From an uncultured Bacteroidales bacterium (GTDB lineage: Bacteria > Bacteroidota > Bacteroidia > Bacteroidales > Paludibacteraceae), in NCBI GenBank assembly GCA_902780235.1, contig CACZEL010000001.1, positions 149,822-213,821 of the forward strand: 64,000 nt of DNA, read 5' to 3'. A program made the translations under genes and the position numbers. Of the stretch, positions 1 to 8,183 are shown piece by piece (within the stretch, counting starts at the first letter, position 1; each line of letters opens with the position of its first letter). The notes under the pieces are model-generated. The model did no database searches and had not been told where the DNA came from. It worked only from the letters and a program-made list of their open reading frames with translations.

Positions 1-157
1 TGCAGTTATCGATACCCATCCGGATCGACTCCTGCGCCGTCTCCCAACTCTTGCCGTCCGCACCGTCCTCGCCGTCCGGCCGTACATACCACGTAGCCGC
101 TGACGCATTCAGCGCCAGCGCTACGAAGCATAAAATATTAAAAAATCTTTTCGTCAT
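1..157 (-). CDS. Exported beta-helix-type protein, N-terminal fragment
   Basis: This is the first 52 residues of a gene that continues past the left edge. The start MTKRFFNILCFVALALNASA is a Sec signal peptide with an AxA-type cleavage site. The mature protein begins TWYVRPDGEDG...GKSWETA, a motif typical of the first turn of secreted right-handed beta-helix proteins (pectate-lyase or chondroitinase-B-like) in Bacteroidota. It is the last visible gene of the operon that begins with the SIS isomerase. Its ATG (155-157) lies inside the first unit of an octamer array. Catalytic residues are out of view, so a polysaccharide-lyase role is only a guess. Confidence 0.6.
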   Translation of the reverse strand, partial: MTKRFFNILCFVALALNASAATWYVRPDGEDGADGKSWETAQESIRMGIDNC

Positions 158-183
158 TACGTCATGACGTCATGTCGTCATTA
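152..183. repeat. Octamer array CGTCATKN x4
   Basis: Four near-identical 8-base units (CGTCATTA, CGTCATGA, CGTCATGT, CGTCATTA) fill the gap between the PfkB stop codon and the next start codon. The array includes the start codon of the downstream gene. Confidence 0.8.
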
Positions 184-187
184 CGAT

Positions 188-1135
188 TTATTTGCTCCAC
201 CCAAAACGTTCTCTACCGATCCGCTCGACATCTTCGCGATTGGTGAAAGCCGTGGTACCGCCGGCTGCCGTCGTGTTGACTGCACCGGTCATGTTACCGT
301 ACTCCTGACATTTATCCAGCGGATCGCCGGCTGCCAGACGTGCGATGAAACCGCTGTTGAAACTGTCGCCGGCACCGATACAATCGACCACATGCTCGTT
401 CAGCAGCGCTTTCTGCATGCGGTCTGGTTGACCCTTGCGCATCAGCAGACTACCCTTACTGCCGCACTTGATGACGGCTGCATTGGCGTACGGACGGATC
501 TTCTCGATCGCTTCTTCGAGTGTTGCACTCTTCGTCAGGAACTTGAGCTCCGTCTCGTTCGGCATGAACACCGTCAGCAGCGGCAGCACCGCCTTATAAT
601 CGAGATCCCAGGTCTCCGTCGGGTCCCATTGGCTGTCCAGCGACGTGGTGACGCCGTTCTCCTTACAGAGTTCGAGGATCTGCATCAGGTCGCGCTTCAC
701 GCCGCTTTGCATAAAGATCGACGAGATATGAATATGTTTCGCCTGCTTGAACACGTCCGGATTGATGTCATCCAGCGACATATAATCCATCGCACCCTGA
801 TAGGTCAGGTTCGCGCGGTCCTCATCGTAACTCATACAGATCGTGGCACCCGTCGCGTACTTATCCTGACGAATCAGATAACGGGTATCGACGCCTTTGG
901 CACGCAGACTCGTCTCTACAAGGTCACCGAAACTGTCGTCTCCGATCATGCCGCAGAACGCTACTTTGGCTCCGAGAGCTGCTGCATTGGCAGCGAAGAT
1001 AGCCGTTGAGCTACCCAAAGTAAGGGTCATCTGCTTGGCAAACTTCTCTTTGCCGATCTCGGGTTCACCTTCAATCTGATTCAAGATCAGATCCACATTC
1101 AATTCGCCTAAAGCGATAATATCGAAATTTTTCAT
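188..1135 (-). CDS. PfkB/ribokinase-family sugar kinase
   Basis: A cytoplasmic ATP-dependent sugar or sugar-phosphate kinase of 315 residues, the normal size for the family. The N-terminal motif is IIALGELNVDLIL. The C-terminal PfkB signature CIGAGDSFNSGF (about residue 250) supplies the anion hole and the catalytic Asp. A start six codons upstream (1153) is possible, but ATG 1135 gives the usual family start. In the operon it follows AgaS-like, GatZ-like and CE7 genes. The likely reaction in that context is phosphorylation of tagatose 6-phosphate or a related ketose 6-phosphate. The family is certain; the substrate is inferred from neighbours only, and fructokinase or KDG kinase are alternatives. 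Confidence 0.88.
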   Translation of the reverse strand: MKNFDIIALGELNVDLILNQIEGEPEIGKEKFAKQMTLTLGSSTAIFAANAAALGAKVAFCGMIGDDSFGDLVETSLRAKGVDTRYLIRQDKYATGATICMSYDEDRANLTYQGAMDYMSLDDINPDVFKQAKHIHISSIFMQSGVKRDLMQILELCKENGVTTSLDSQWDPTETWDLDYKAVLPLLTVFMPNETELKFLTKSATLEEAIEKIRPYANAAVIKCGSKGSLLMRKGQPDRMQKALLNEHVVDCIGAGDSFNSGFIARLAAGDPLDKCQEYGNMTGAVNTTAAGGTTAFTNREDVERIGRERFGWSK

Positions 1136-1140
1136 GGTCC

Positions 1141-1168
1141 TTTCAATTTTCAATTTTCATTTTTCAAT
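1141..1168. repeat. Heptamer array TTTCAAT x4
   Basis: Units TTTCAAT, TTTCAAT, TTTCATT, TTTCAAT directly abut the stop codon of the CE7 esterase gene and fill most of the gap to the PfkB start. Confidence 0.8.
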
Positions 1169-2566
1169 TTACATGAATTTCTTCCGGAAATTCTCTATCA
1201 TCGTCCACCAGTTCTTCGGGTAGTCATGCGTCATCTCCGGATAGAAATGGTACTCTTTGTTCTCCGCCGGCGTCAGCAGGTTGTTATACGGCGCAATATT
1301 CGTATGCGGCGGACAAGTGGTGTCCTTTCCTCCGCTCGTTGCCAACACGCCGCAGCTGATCCGTGTCGCAAGGTTCTTCGTATCGAAATACGACAGGAAA
1401 GCGTACATCTCCTCGTCCGTCATGCCCATGGCCTTGGCTGCCGCCTTCGCCGTAGAACCCGGCCAGTCCACGATCTGGAAATAGTCCGGGAAATCGCCTA
1501 AGAAAGCGACGTTCGCGCAAATCGCCGTGAACGGATAATTGCTCAACGCAGCCGCAGCATAACTCAGCGCACCGCCCTGACTCGATCCCTCGGCAAACAA
1601 GTGATCCATGTCGCTCGTCGCACGCGTGGCCATGAAGTCCACTGCGCGCACGCAGTCCATGAACGCGCCTCTGTAATAATAGGAGTCTTTGTGGCCGAAC
1701 TCATACGAACACCAGTCGCCGTAAATATTCACCAAGTCACCCAAACCATCGGGTTCGCGACTACTCTCGGGACGATTGTTGATATACTGACCGCGATGCG
1801 AGAGATAGAACTCCGCATAGTTCGATCCGTTACCCGACGGACACTCTACTTTCGTCTTGCTGTTCTGCGAATCATAACCGTAGAAATGCATCAGCACCGG
1901 GTGCTTCTGATCGTCTTGCGGTTCGCAGTAATACCCGCGAATGATCACCGGTTCGCCCTCCAATCCATCCGGCACGGAACGCAGTTCCACCAGATAGACC
2001 TTGCGCTGTGCAGTGCTCTTGTTGGGCAACTCGATCAGGTTAGCCTGCATGTCGATCGCTGCCAACTGCTCTTTCGCCGTCTGCCAGAACTGGTCATAAT
2101 CGGGCTGTTTGTCCGGTTCGGAGACGATGTCAAACACATCGATACCGAAATTGAGCACACCTGCATTCTTGCCTTCTACGTAGCAGTTCGCTTTGTAGAA
2201 ACCCGGTGCCAGGTCGTCCTCGGTCGTCAGCACGTAGTCCACCTCACTCTTACCGGCGATCTCGATGCTGTCGAGCACTTCGGTCACCACTTGCCGCATG
2301 TCCGAGGTGATCTTACCTTTGACCTCCACCTTCACTTTCGCGACGTTCGGGTTCGTGATATGAATCGTCACCTGCGGTTTGCCGCTCCAGAGGCAGTCGT
2401 CCGTAATGACCACTGCCTTCTCGATGAGCGACATGTCCGCAGGTTCTACCTGCTCTTCCGGCTGCTGCGGTTCTTCCGCCAGCTTCGGTTTCTCGCATCC
2501 GCATGCCCCGAACAGCACGACCAGCGAAAAGAGGAGAACGAAATATTTCTTACTTGAGATAATCAT
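1169..2566 (-). CDS. CE7-type acetyl esterase (acetyl xylan esterase / cephalosporin-C deacetylase family), lipoprotein
   Basis: An exported alpha/beta-hydrolase, 465 residues. The N-terminus has a lipoprotein signal peptide ending LFGACGC. Residues of about 45-140 form an extra beta-rich domain ahead of the hydrolase, and the CE7 (AXE1) domain follows. The nucleophile Ser is in GSSQGG (about residue 325), the Asp in SGGKDTTCPPH (about 413) and the His in MTHDYPKNWW (about 445), so the triad is complete. CE7 enzymes remove O-acetyl groups from short oligosaccharides. The start overlaps the end of the GatZ-like gene by 17 bp, which suggests translational coupling. Its place among sugar-phosphate genes suggests it deacetylates the sugar feeding that pathway. 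Confidence 0.88.
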   Translation of the reverse strand: MIISSKKYFVLLFSLVVLFGACGCEKPKLAEEPQQPEEQVEPADMSLIEKAVVITDDCLWSGKPQVTIHITNPNVAKVKVEVKGKITSDMRQVVTEVLDSIEIAGKSEVDYVLTTEDDLAPGFYKANCYVEGKNAGVLNFGIDVFDIVSEPDKQPDYDQFWQTAKEQLAAIDMQANLIELPNKSTAQRKVYLVELRSVPDGLEGEPVIIRGYYCEPQDDQKHPVLMHFYGYDSQNSKTKVECPSGNGSNYAEFYLSHRGQYINNRPESSREPDGLGDLVNIYGDWCSYEFGHKDSYYYRGAFMDCVRAVDFMATRATSDMDHLFAEGSSQGGALSYAAAALSNYPFTAICANVAFLGDFPDYFQIVDWPGSTAKAAAKAMGMTDEEMYAFLSYFDTKNLATRISCGVLATSGGKDTTCPPHTNIAPYNNLLTPAENKEYHFYPEMTHDYPKNWWTMIENFRKKFM

Positions 2567-3779
2567 TCAGGTTCACAATATTGAATGCGTTATAATACTT
2601 GTCCATATTATGCTCGATGCGCATGAGGACTACCTCTTCGGCGTGGATACCCAGACGCTCGAGGTTCTCATACAGGGTCTGACGAGCAACGAGAGCCTCC
2701 GGTTTCTGCCAGATGTAACGGCAACCGGTCTTCACGAGCCACAACTGACGATCCGGCGTGCAGTCCTTCAGGTCCTTGCCTACCTCTTCGCCATGCAACC
2801 ATTTCTTCCAGCGGTTGCTGTCATACACGCATTGCCACAGCACTTGGGTCATGTTACTCAACTGAGCAATCTTGCCCTCTGCGTACAGTTTCTTCTCTTC
2901 CTCTTCGAGCTCTGCCAACGCGTCGTACTCGTTCATCGTGAACTCCGGTCCTACGTTCGCAGCACCCATACCTGCCTTCGGATAATCCTCGGGGTTCTCC
3001 ACATCGTCGCTGTAGTGACCCTTGATATAGCTGCCGTACGGACGAACTTTCGCCGTCAGGTTACGAGCCACCTCCGGATCAAAGAAGGTGGTGTGCAGGT
3101 CGGTACCTACCTTACCTACGATGAAGCAAGGCCATACGTCGTCCAGACCAACCTCATGCAGACCGGCTTTCAGACCCTCCAGGAACGTGTCAAACGTCTT
3201 CTCGTCTGCCAAACCACCGTGCACCTCTTCGGTACCTACCTCATAAGAGATCGGCGCAATATTATGCGCTTTGCGGAAGTCCTCGGCATGCTTGATGAGC
3301 TCTACCGTACGTTTTACTACGACGTGAATATCAATGATCTCGCCCTTCGGCAGGAAGATATCTACCGTCGGATCTACGTGAATCAGGTCATAACCGGCCA
3401 AGATAGCAGCCTCATAACTCTTCTTCACGCCGTCCATCGCACGCTCGGTGTCCCAACGCTCGATCGATTGTTTGTCCTTCAACCACGGACCGCCGTGATC
3501 GATAGCCACTACGTACGGACCCGTGTAATGAACAGCCGCAGCCTCACGAGCCAAAATCTTCGTGAAAGCCTCTTGCGTCATGCCGGTATAACCGCCGTCG
3601 CAGTCCACTTGGTTCAAGGTCGTAGCGAAATAGATCGGCGCGTTGTTACGCTTCGCTGCGCGGAACGATGCTTTGATTACGGACAAGGAGTTCGGACATG
3701 CTGCAAACAAGGTCATAGGAACTCCGGTTGCTTTCTTTCTCTCCTCCATCACTTGGAGAATATGCTCAGTCTTTTTCAT
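2550..3779 (-). CDS. Tagatose-bisphosphate aldolase subunit, GatZ/KbaZ family
   Basis: Cytoplasmic, 409 residues, close to the usual size of GatZ/KbaZ (about 420). Family features seen are the start with MTLFAACPNSLSVIKASF and the segment TTLNQVDCDGGYTGM, then AIDHGGPW and a conserved PISYEVGTEEVHGG. In enterobacteria this protein is a partner or chaperone of the class II aldolase GatY/KbaY. No GatY-like catalytic subunit is visible in the window, so here it may act alone or with a partner encoded elsewhere. It sits between the SIS isomerase and the CE7 esterase. Family assignment is solid; the exact reaction is not. Confidence 0.85.
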   Translation of the reverse strand: MKKTEHILQVMEERKKATGVPMTLFAACPNSLSVIKASFRAAKRNNAPIYFATTLNQVDCDGGYTGMTQEAFTKILAREAAAVHYTGPYVVAIDHGGPWLKDKQSIERWDTERAMDGVKKSYEAAILAGYDLIHVDPTVDIFLPKGEIIDIHVVVKRTVELIKHAEDFRKAHNIAPISYEVGTEEVHGGLADEKTFDTFLEGLKAGLHEVGLDDVWPCFIVGKVGTDLHTTFFDPEVARNLTAKVRPYGSYIKGHYSDDVENPEDYPKAGMGAANVGPEFTMNEYDALAELEEEEKKLYAEGKIAQLSNMTQVLWQCVYDSNRWKKWLHGEEVGKDLKDCTPDRQLWLVKTGCRYIWQKPEALVARQTLYENLERLGIHAEEVVLMRIEHNMDKYYNAFNIVNLNDYLK

Positions 3780-3792
3780 AAAAAACTATTTT

Positions 3793-3896
3793 GTTTGATA
3801 TTGTTTCACAATGTTTGATATTGTTTGATGCTTCGCGTTTGAGGTGGTTAACGATGTCAAACGATTTCAAACTACCTCAAACGATCTCAAACTATT
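3793..3896. repeat. Decamer arrays GTTTGATATT x4-5 and TCAAACGATN x4, opposed
   Basis: The gap between the SIS and GatZ-like genes holds 10-base units GTTTGANNNN (3793-3846), then 10-base units TCAAACNNNN (3857-3896). The second set is the reverse complement of the first. The right end runs into the SIS stop codon. Confidence 0.8.
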
Positions 3897-5016
3897 CGTA
3901 GATGGTCACGCCTTCTACCACGCGGTGGATATTTCCGCTTACGCTCGGTGCATCCGGATTCAACCCGTGTGCCAGCGAAGCATAGTAGCCTAACAGTTGA
4001 CCAACTAATACATATGCCACGATGCCGTAGAAATCATTCTCCTTCGGACCGTACGGCATGCGAACGACGAGATCGGCCTTTACATCCGGTAACTCAGGAG
4101 CCTTACCGGCAATGACGATGATCTGTGCAACCGGCGTATTGTTGGCATCCACCTGCTTCACGAGGTCGCGCTCGTAGCGCTGCACGTCCTCCTGCTCGGT
4201 CATCAGGTAAACGACGATCGACTTCGAGTTAACAACAGCCTTCGGGCCATGACGGAAGCCCAAGAAAGAATCGAACTTACAAACGACAGCACCGTCGGTC
4301 AACTCCTGCAACTTCAGATGGCACTCTTCGGCGATGCCTTTCAGCGCACCCGAACCGAGGAACACGCCTCTTTCGAACGGACGACTTGCGATCTCTTTCA
4401 ACTTGTCCTCATACTCCGCGATCACAGCCTCTGCGTTCTTCGCTACGCTGTCGATCATCTCCACGTCGTTCTCCAGCGTGTCGATATGACCGAGCATCAG
4501 GCAGGTCAGCAGCATCGTCGAGAACGAACTCGTCATAGCCAACGACTTGTCATCTGTCTCCTCCGGCAACAGCAGCAACAGGATATTCTCCTTACCCTCT
4601 GCTTGCTGTGCAAGTTTACCGTTCTTGTTACACGTGATATACACATGGGCTACGTTCTTGCATTGTTTATTCGCCAGATTGACAGCACCCACACTCTCCG
4701 GGCTGTTACCCGAACGGGCAAAACTAACCAACAGCAACGGTTTGTCCGGATTGAGCAGATAGTTCGCATGGGTGATGATGTCCGTCGTCGCTACCGAGCG
4801 CACATTATGCCACATGCCGCGCATCACCGGTTGCAACGCATCGCCGATGAAGGCCGACGTACCGGCACCCGTCAACACGACATCCGTCTCCGGGGTTAAA
4901 TACTTGTGCATAAACGCACTGACCGCTTCCCGATTTTCCAACAACGCTTTCAGCTCCTTCCGCCACATTGCCGGCTGCTGATGAATCTCATTAAAAGTAA
5001 AACCTGTGTTTGCCAT
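3892..5016 (-). CDS. SIS-domain sugar-phosphate isomerase/deaminase, AgaS-like
   Basis: Cytoplasmic, 374 residues, with two SIS domains. The first carries the phosphate-binding loop VVLTGAGTSAFIGD (about residue 47) and SFARSGNSPESVGA (about 100). The second carries GSGALKGIAEECHLKLQE and the following FRHGPKAVV. This is the layout of AgaS, the galactosamine-6-phosphate deaminase/isomerase that makes tagatose 6-phosphate. It is the first gene of a four- or five-gene minus-strand operon with GatZ-like and PfkB-like genes, which fits an amino-sugar to tagatose-phosphate route. GlmS/AgaS-type proteins are similar enough that the substrate stays inferred. Confidence 0.85.
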   Translation of the reverse strand: MANTGFTFNEIHQQPAMWRKELKALLENREAVSAFMHKYLTPETDVVLTGAGTSAFIGDALQPVMRGMWHNVRSVATTDIITHANYLLNPDKPLLLVSFARSGNSPESVGAVNLANKQCKNVAHVYITCNKNGKLAQQAEGKENILLLLLPEETDDKSLAMTSSFSTMLLTCLMLGHIDTLENDVEMIDSVAKNAEAVIAEYEDKLKEIASRPFERGVFLGSGALKGIAEECHLKLQELTDGAVVCKFDSFLGFRHGPKAVVNSKSIVVYLMTEQEDVQRYERDLVKQVDANNTPVAQIIVIAGKAPELPDVKADLVVRMPYGPKENDFYGIVAYVLVGQLLGYYASLAHGLNPDAPSVSGNIHRVVEGVTIYE

Positions 5017-5076
5017 ACTATTTGTGTTTTTAATTGTTATATCGACCTATCTTGGGCGATCCCCAAAAATCCGTGG

Positions 5077-5084
5077 CAAAATTA
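5077..5084 (-). promoter_or_regulatory. Candidate -7 box of the sugar-phosphate operon
   Basis: The minus strand reads TAATTTTG, a match to the Bacteroidetes -7 box TAnnTTTG, 61 nt upstream of the SIS start. No TTG was found at the expected 20-nt spacing, so support is partial. Confidence 0.4.
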
Positions 5085-5142
5085 CTCGTTTTTCCTTATA
5101 TATTTATGCGCGCGTATTATGTTTTTCAGCATACTTTCGAAA

Positions 5143-5179
5143 CAAAAAAATGCAACACGCCGAAAATCAGCATGTTGCA
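5143..5179 (-). terminator. Intrinsic terminator after the three-repeat secreted protein
   Basis: On the minus strand the arms TGCAACATGC and GCGTGTTGCA form a hairpin followed by ATTTTTTTG. It lies 34 bp past the stop codon of the gene at 5213-8059 and separates it from the sugar-phosphate operon. Confidence 0.75.
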
Positions 5180-5212
5180 CGTTTCGTTTCTTCTTTCGTA
5201 ACGTTTCGAACT

Positions 5213-8059
5213 TTATTTCATTTCTTCACCGACCACATTGAAGGTGCGTCCGTTGCTGCGGATGAGCAGCATGTGATCGCGGAGCAGTTTTTGCGGCTTC
5301 TCGCCGGCGGAAACATTCTCTACATCCCAGTGCTCTACCGCATAGATAGCAGCATCGTAGGCATCGCTCATAGCCTGATATGCATTGGCAAGGTCTTCCT
5401 CTGTAGCATCCTCGGAGAGGTAGATGGCGATAGCGGGATCGATAGCGGCCTTATAGGTCTCGGCGATCTCCGTAAATTCGTATTTCATGAGGTCGTAGTA
5501 GAAATCCAAAACACTGACTGCCACATCGAGGCGGTAGATGTAGTTTTCGAGATCCTCTTTGGCTTGGTTAATCTCCTCTTGCGTAGCATCAGGGTCGTTG
5601 GCTACAGCCTCAGCCGACTCAATGGCATGAAGAAGGTATGCAGCCAAGTCGGCAATGCCGGGCTTGTTCTTTTCCTCTGCCATGATGAGCAGATTGTCGT
5701 AGATGTCGCGGGCATCGAAAATGGCCAGTTCCAGAGAGATCGTATTGGTAGTCTCTTGCACGAGACGTACCGGCAGACCACATTCACGGCTGATATTAGA
5801 GGTATAGTACCATCGGTTATACCCCTGCTGAATATAGACCGTCCATGCATACTCGGAAGTCTGGACGTATTCATCGGTATAAGGCGTTGATGTCCAGAAA
5901 CGCAAGGGCTGGTTGTTGTAAACTATCTGATCCCTTGCGGCTTCTTGATCGCGATAGCGGAGCAGTGCAGCCGGCAGAAAGACCGCTCCGTTGGCTTCCA
6001 TCTCCGCCCATTGTTCATCGGTCAGCACGTTGTCGTTCTCGTTCATGGTAGAACAGTTCAGGTAGTCGGGATACACGGCCATGACTTTGGGAAGCACGAT
6101 GCGTCCTTTGATGCCATGCACGATAGCTGCCGCGTGGCTCTGATATTCGAACAGGTACTCCCACTCTTCTTTGCTGAGGGTGAACCACTGATTCGGTTCG
6201 TTGCCGCCGTTACGAATCGGGTTGATACCCCAATCGGTGAAGTCCAGATAGCGGTTGTAGTCCCAATCATCCAGCGTCGGGTGGTTGCCCGTGCCCCATC
6301 CGAAGAGGTCGAACCACTCGGCATAGCCTTCCGAGATACTGATGTTATGCTCTTTGCTCAGGTAGTCCCATTGGTTCTCCGCAAACTGCCAGGTCTGAAC
6401 ATAGTCGTTGTACTGCAGGTTACCTTGCGAGAAGATGACGACCTTGTCCTCGCCGACAAGGAACTTGCCGGTGAGCGGTTTCTCCGAGTTGTAGGTCACG
6501 GGCGCCACCTCGGGTTCGGGCAAGGTCGGCGCCTGAACGAGACGTACTTGCGCAGCCGACAAGATACAGAGGTGTGTTTCCTGCCCGAAATAGAAATTAT
6601 AATGCTTATCCATACTGAGCACATAGGCATGGTTCTCGTCGGCACTGCCGCTCATGTTTTGCGGTGTGGAGGTCCAGAGATCGCCATTGGGCAGGAAGAC
6701 CGCACCGGCCTCCTCCATGCGTTGCCAATCCTCCAGACTGTAGGTGTTCAAGTCATAGGGATCATACGAACTGTATCTCCAGCCCGGCCTGAACTTCAGT
6801 CCCTTGGGCATGTGCCAAGTGTCCGGCAGCAGCATATAACCCACGACGCCGTTCACGGTCGCAGAAGCAGCCTTTTGGGCGGCGTTGGGACGTTCCTCCA
6901 GCAGGTACTGCCATTCGTCGAAACTCAGCGTACGCCATTGGTTCGGCTGACCGCCTCCGTTGGCGATGGCGCGCGTACCGAAGTCCACGTAGTCAGCACC
7001 CGTGGACGAAGCCGTTGTCTGCAGGATGAAATCGTTCTCCATACCCCAACTGAAGATATCGATCCATGCTTTCGTGTATTTGGTGCGATAGTCGTTATCC
7101 GTACTGCGCTCCCATTGGTTGGCTGCGAACTGGAAAGTATCCAACTGCGGGAAATACTGCAAGTCACCCTGCGAGAAAACGATCTGCTCGCCATCGGCAT
7201 TGATGGTGAAACGGCCGCGCAGAGGCTTAGCCTCCGCATACTCGATATCAATCGGATCGGGCTCTACGTCCTGCACCAGACGCACTGACAGACCGTACGA
7301 CTTGTCAAAACTGTGCCCGGTGTTTTCGTAGATGTAATATTCGCTGTCGTAGCCGGAGTCCCGCAGGCGTTTTATTTCCACGTCACATGCACTGCCGGCA
7401 TCTTTCTCCGTGGACGACCAGTAGTAGAAATAACCGGTCTGCCCCCATTGGATCGTACCTGCGCGCCATCCGCTTGCCGGGATACAGACGGCACCGGCGG
7501 CTTCTAAATCAGCCCATTCGGCAGCAGTATAGACCGGGCGCTCATAGTCGTAGTAACGGCCTATCCGTCCACCCGTCCAGTTGTCCGGCAGCAGCACATA
7601 GCATAAGTAACCGCCTACGCTGGCTTGACCGCGCAGCTGAAAGGCTTTTGGACGCTGGTTGATGATGAAGTCCCACTCGTCGATCGTCAGCGTGCGCCAT
7701 AGGTTCGGCTGGTTGCCTCCGTTCGAGATGGCATTGCTGCCCCAATCGACAAAACTGCTCAGCACGGCATCGGTCTGCGTCGGCTGCAGACCCGTACCCC
7801 ATCCGAACAGATCGATCCAACCGGTGAACGTGTCCGAGACGGACTCGTTATCGGCCTTGGAGACGTAGTTGAACTGCTGCGGCGCAAAACGCCATGTTTG
7901 CGTACTGGCTTGATACTGCAGGTTTCCCTGCGAGAAAACGATCTGGTCTCCTTGGGCATTGATGGTGAACTTGCCGGTCAAGGCTCCCTCTGTAGCAAAA
8001 AGCGACATGCTGCCGATCAGCAGCGCAAGAATCAAAAACAGGTGTTTGGTGTTAGTCAT
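5213..8059 (-). CDS. Secreted protein with three FISUMP-like repeats, a helical domain and the shared C-terminal tail
   Basis: 948 residues with a Sec signal peptide (LFLILALLIGSMSLFA). Three copies of a roughly 240-residue module start near residues 25, 275 and 525. Each runs from GKFTINADGxQIVFSQGNLQY through WIDLFGWG and WRTLTxDEWxYLL to LLPDxW and ends SVRLVQ. The pattern resembles the Fibrobacter-type paralogous (FISUMP) domain, a resemblance judged by eye. Residues of about 775-915 are an Ala/Glu-rich helical domain like bacterial surface FIVAR-type bundles. The end (LLRDHMLLIRSNGRTFNVVGEEMK region) is a divergent copy of the tail shared by ten proteins here. It is expressed from its own promoter, divergent from the next gene. 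Function unknown; a surface protein is likely. Confidence 0.85.
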   Translation of the reverse strand: MTNTKHLFLILALLIGSMSLFATEGALTGKFTINAQGDQIVFSQGNLQYQASTQTWRFAPQQFNYVSKADNESVSDTFTGWIDLFGWGTGLQPTQTDAVLSSFVDWGSNAISNGGNQPNLWRTLTIDEWDFIINQRPKAFQLRGQASVGGYLCYVLLPDNWTGGRIGRYYDYERPVYTAAEWADLEAAGAVCIPASGWRAGTIQWGQTGYFYYWSSTEKDAGSACDVEIKRLRDSGYDSEYYIYENTGHSFDKSYGLSVRLVQDVEPDPIDIEYAEAKPLRGRFTINADGEQIVFSQGDLQYFPQLDTFQFAANQWERSTDNDYRTKYTKAWIDIFSWGMENDFILQTTASSTGADYVDFGTRAIANGGGQPNQWRTLSFDEWQYLLEERPNAAQKAASATVNGVVGYMLLPDTWHMPKGLKFRPGWRYSSYDPYDLNTYSLEDWQRMEEAGAVFLPNGDLWTSTPQNMSGSADENHAYVLSMDKHYNFYFGQETHLCILSAAQVRLVQAPTLPEPEVAPVTYNSEKPLTGKFLVGEDKVVIFSQGNLQYNDYVQTWQFAENQWDYLSKEHNISISEGYAEWFDLFGWGTGNHPTLDDWDYNRYLDFTDWGINPIRNGGNEPNQWFTLSKEEWEYLFEYQSHAAAIVHGIKGRIVLPKVMAVYPDYLNCSTMNENDNVLTDEQWAEMEANGAVFLPAALLRYRDQEAARDQIVYNNQPLRFWTSTPYTDEYVQTSEYAWTVYIQQGYNRWYYTSNISRECGLPVRLVQETTNTISLELAIFDARDIYDNLLIMAEEKNKPGIADLAAYLLHAIESAEAVANDPDATQEEINQAKEDLENYIYRLDVAVSVLDFYYDLMKYEFTEIAETYKAAIDPAIAIYLSEDATEEDLANAYQAMSDAYDAAIYAVEHWDVENVSAGEKPQKLLRDHMLLIRSNGRTFNVVGEEMK

Positions 8060-8084
8060 AATACGATTTATTCAAATTTGCGCA

Positions 8085-8115
8085 CAAAAGTACTACATTT
8101 TTTTAATATATGCAA
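8085..8115 (-). promoter_or_regulatory. Promoter of the three-repeat secreted protein
   Basis: On the minus strand, -33 TTG (8115-8113) and -7 TACTTTTG (8092-8085) are separated by exactly 20 nt, in the extended context CTTGCATAT. The start codon is 26 nt beyond the -7 box. Confidence 0.7.
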
Positions 8116-8122
8116 GTTTTAT

Positions 8123-8153
8123 TTGCATATTCCGATTTTTTGTTGTATCTTTG
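8123..8153 (+). promoter_or_regulatory. Promoter of the BIG2-type secreted protein
   Basis: TTG (8123-8125), a 20-nt spacer and TATCTTTG (8146-8153) match the Bacteroidetes promoter. The -33 boxes of this and the divergent promoter are 7 bp apart, so one regulator site could serve both. Confidence 0.75.
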
Positions 8154-8183
8154 CAGCCGAAATTCACTTAAATCACAAATCAT

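Noticed and set aside
3793-3896. Opposed decamer arrays as a transcription terminator
   Set aside because: The GTTTGA and TCAAAC words can pair, but the stem is broken and lacks a U-tract, and the same decamers occur inside a gene at 54298.
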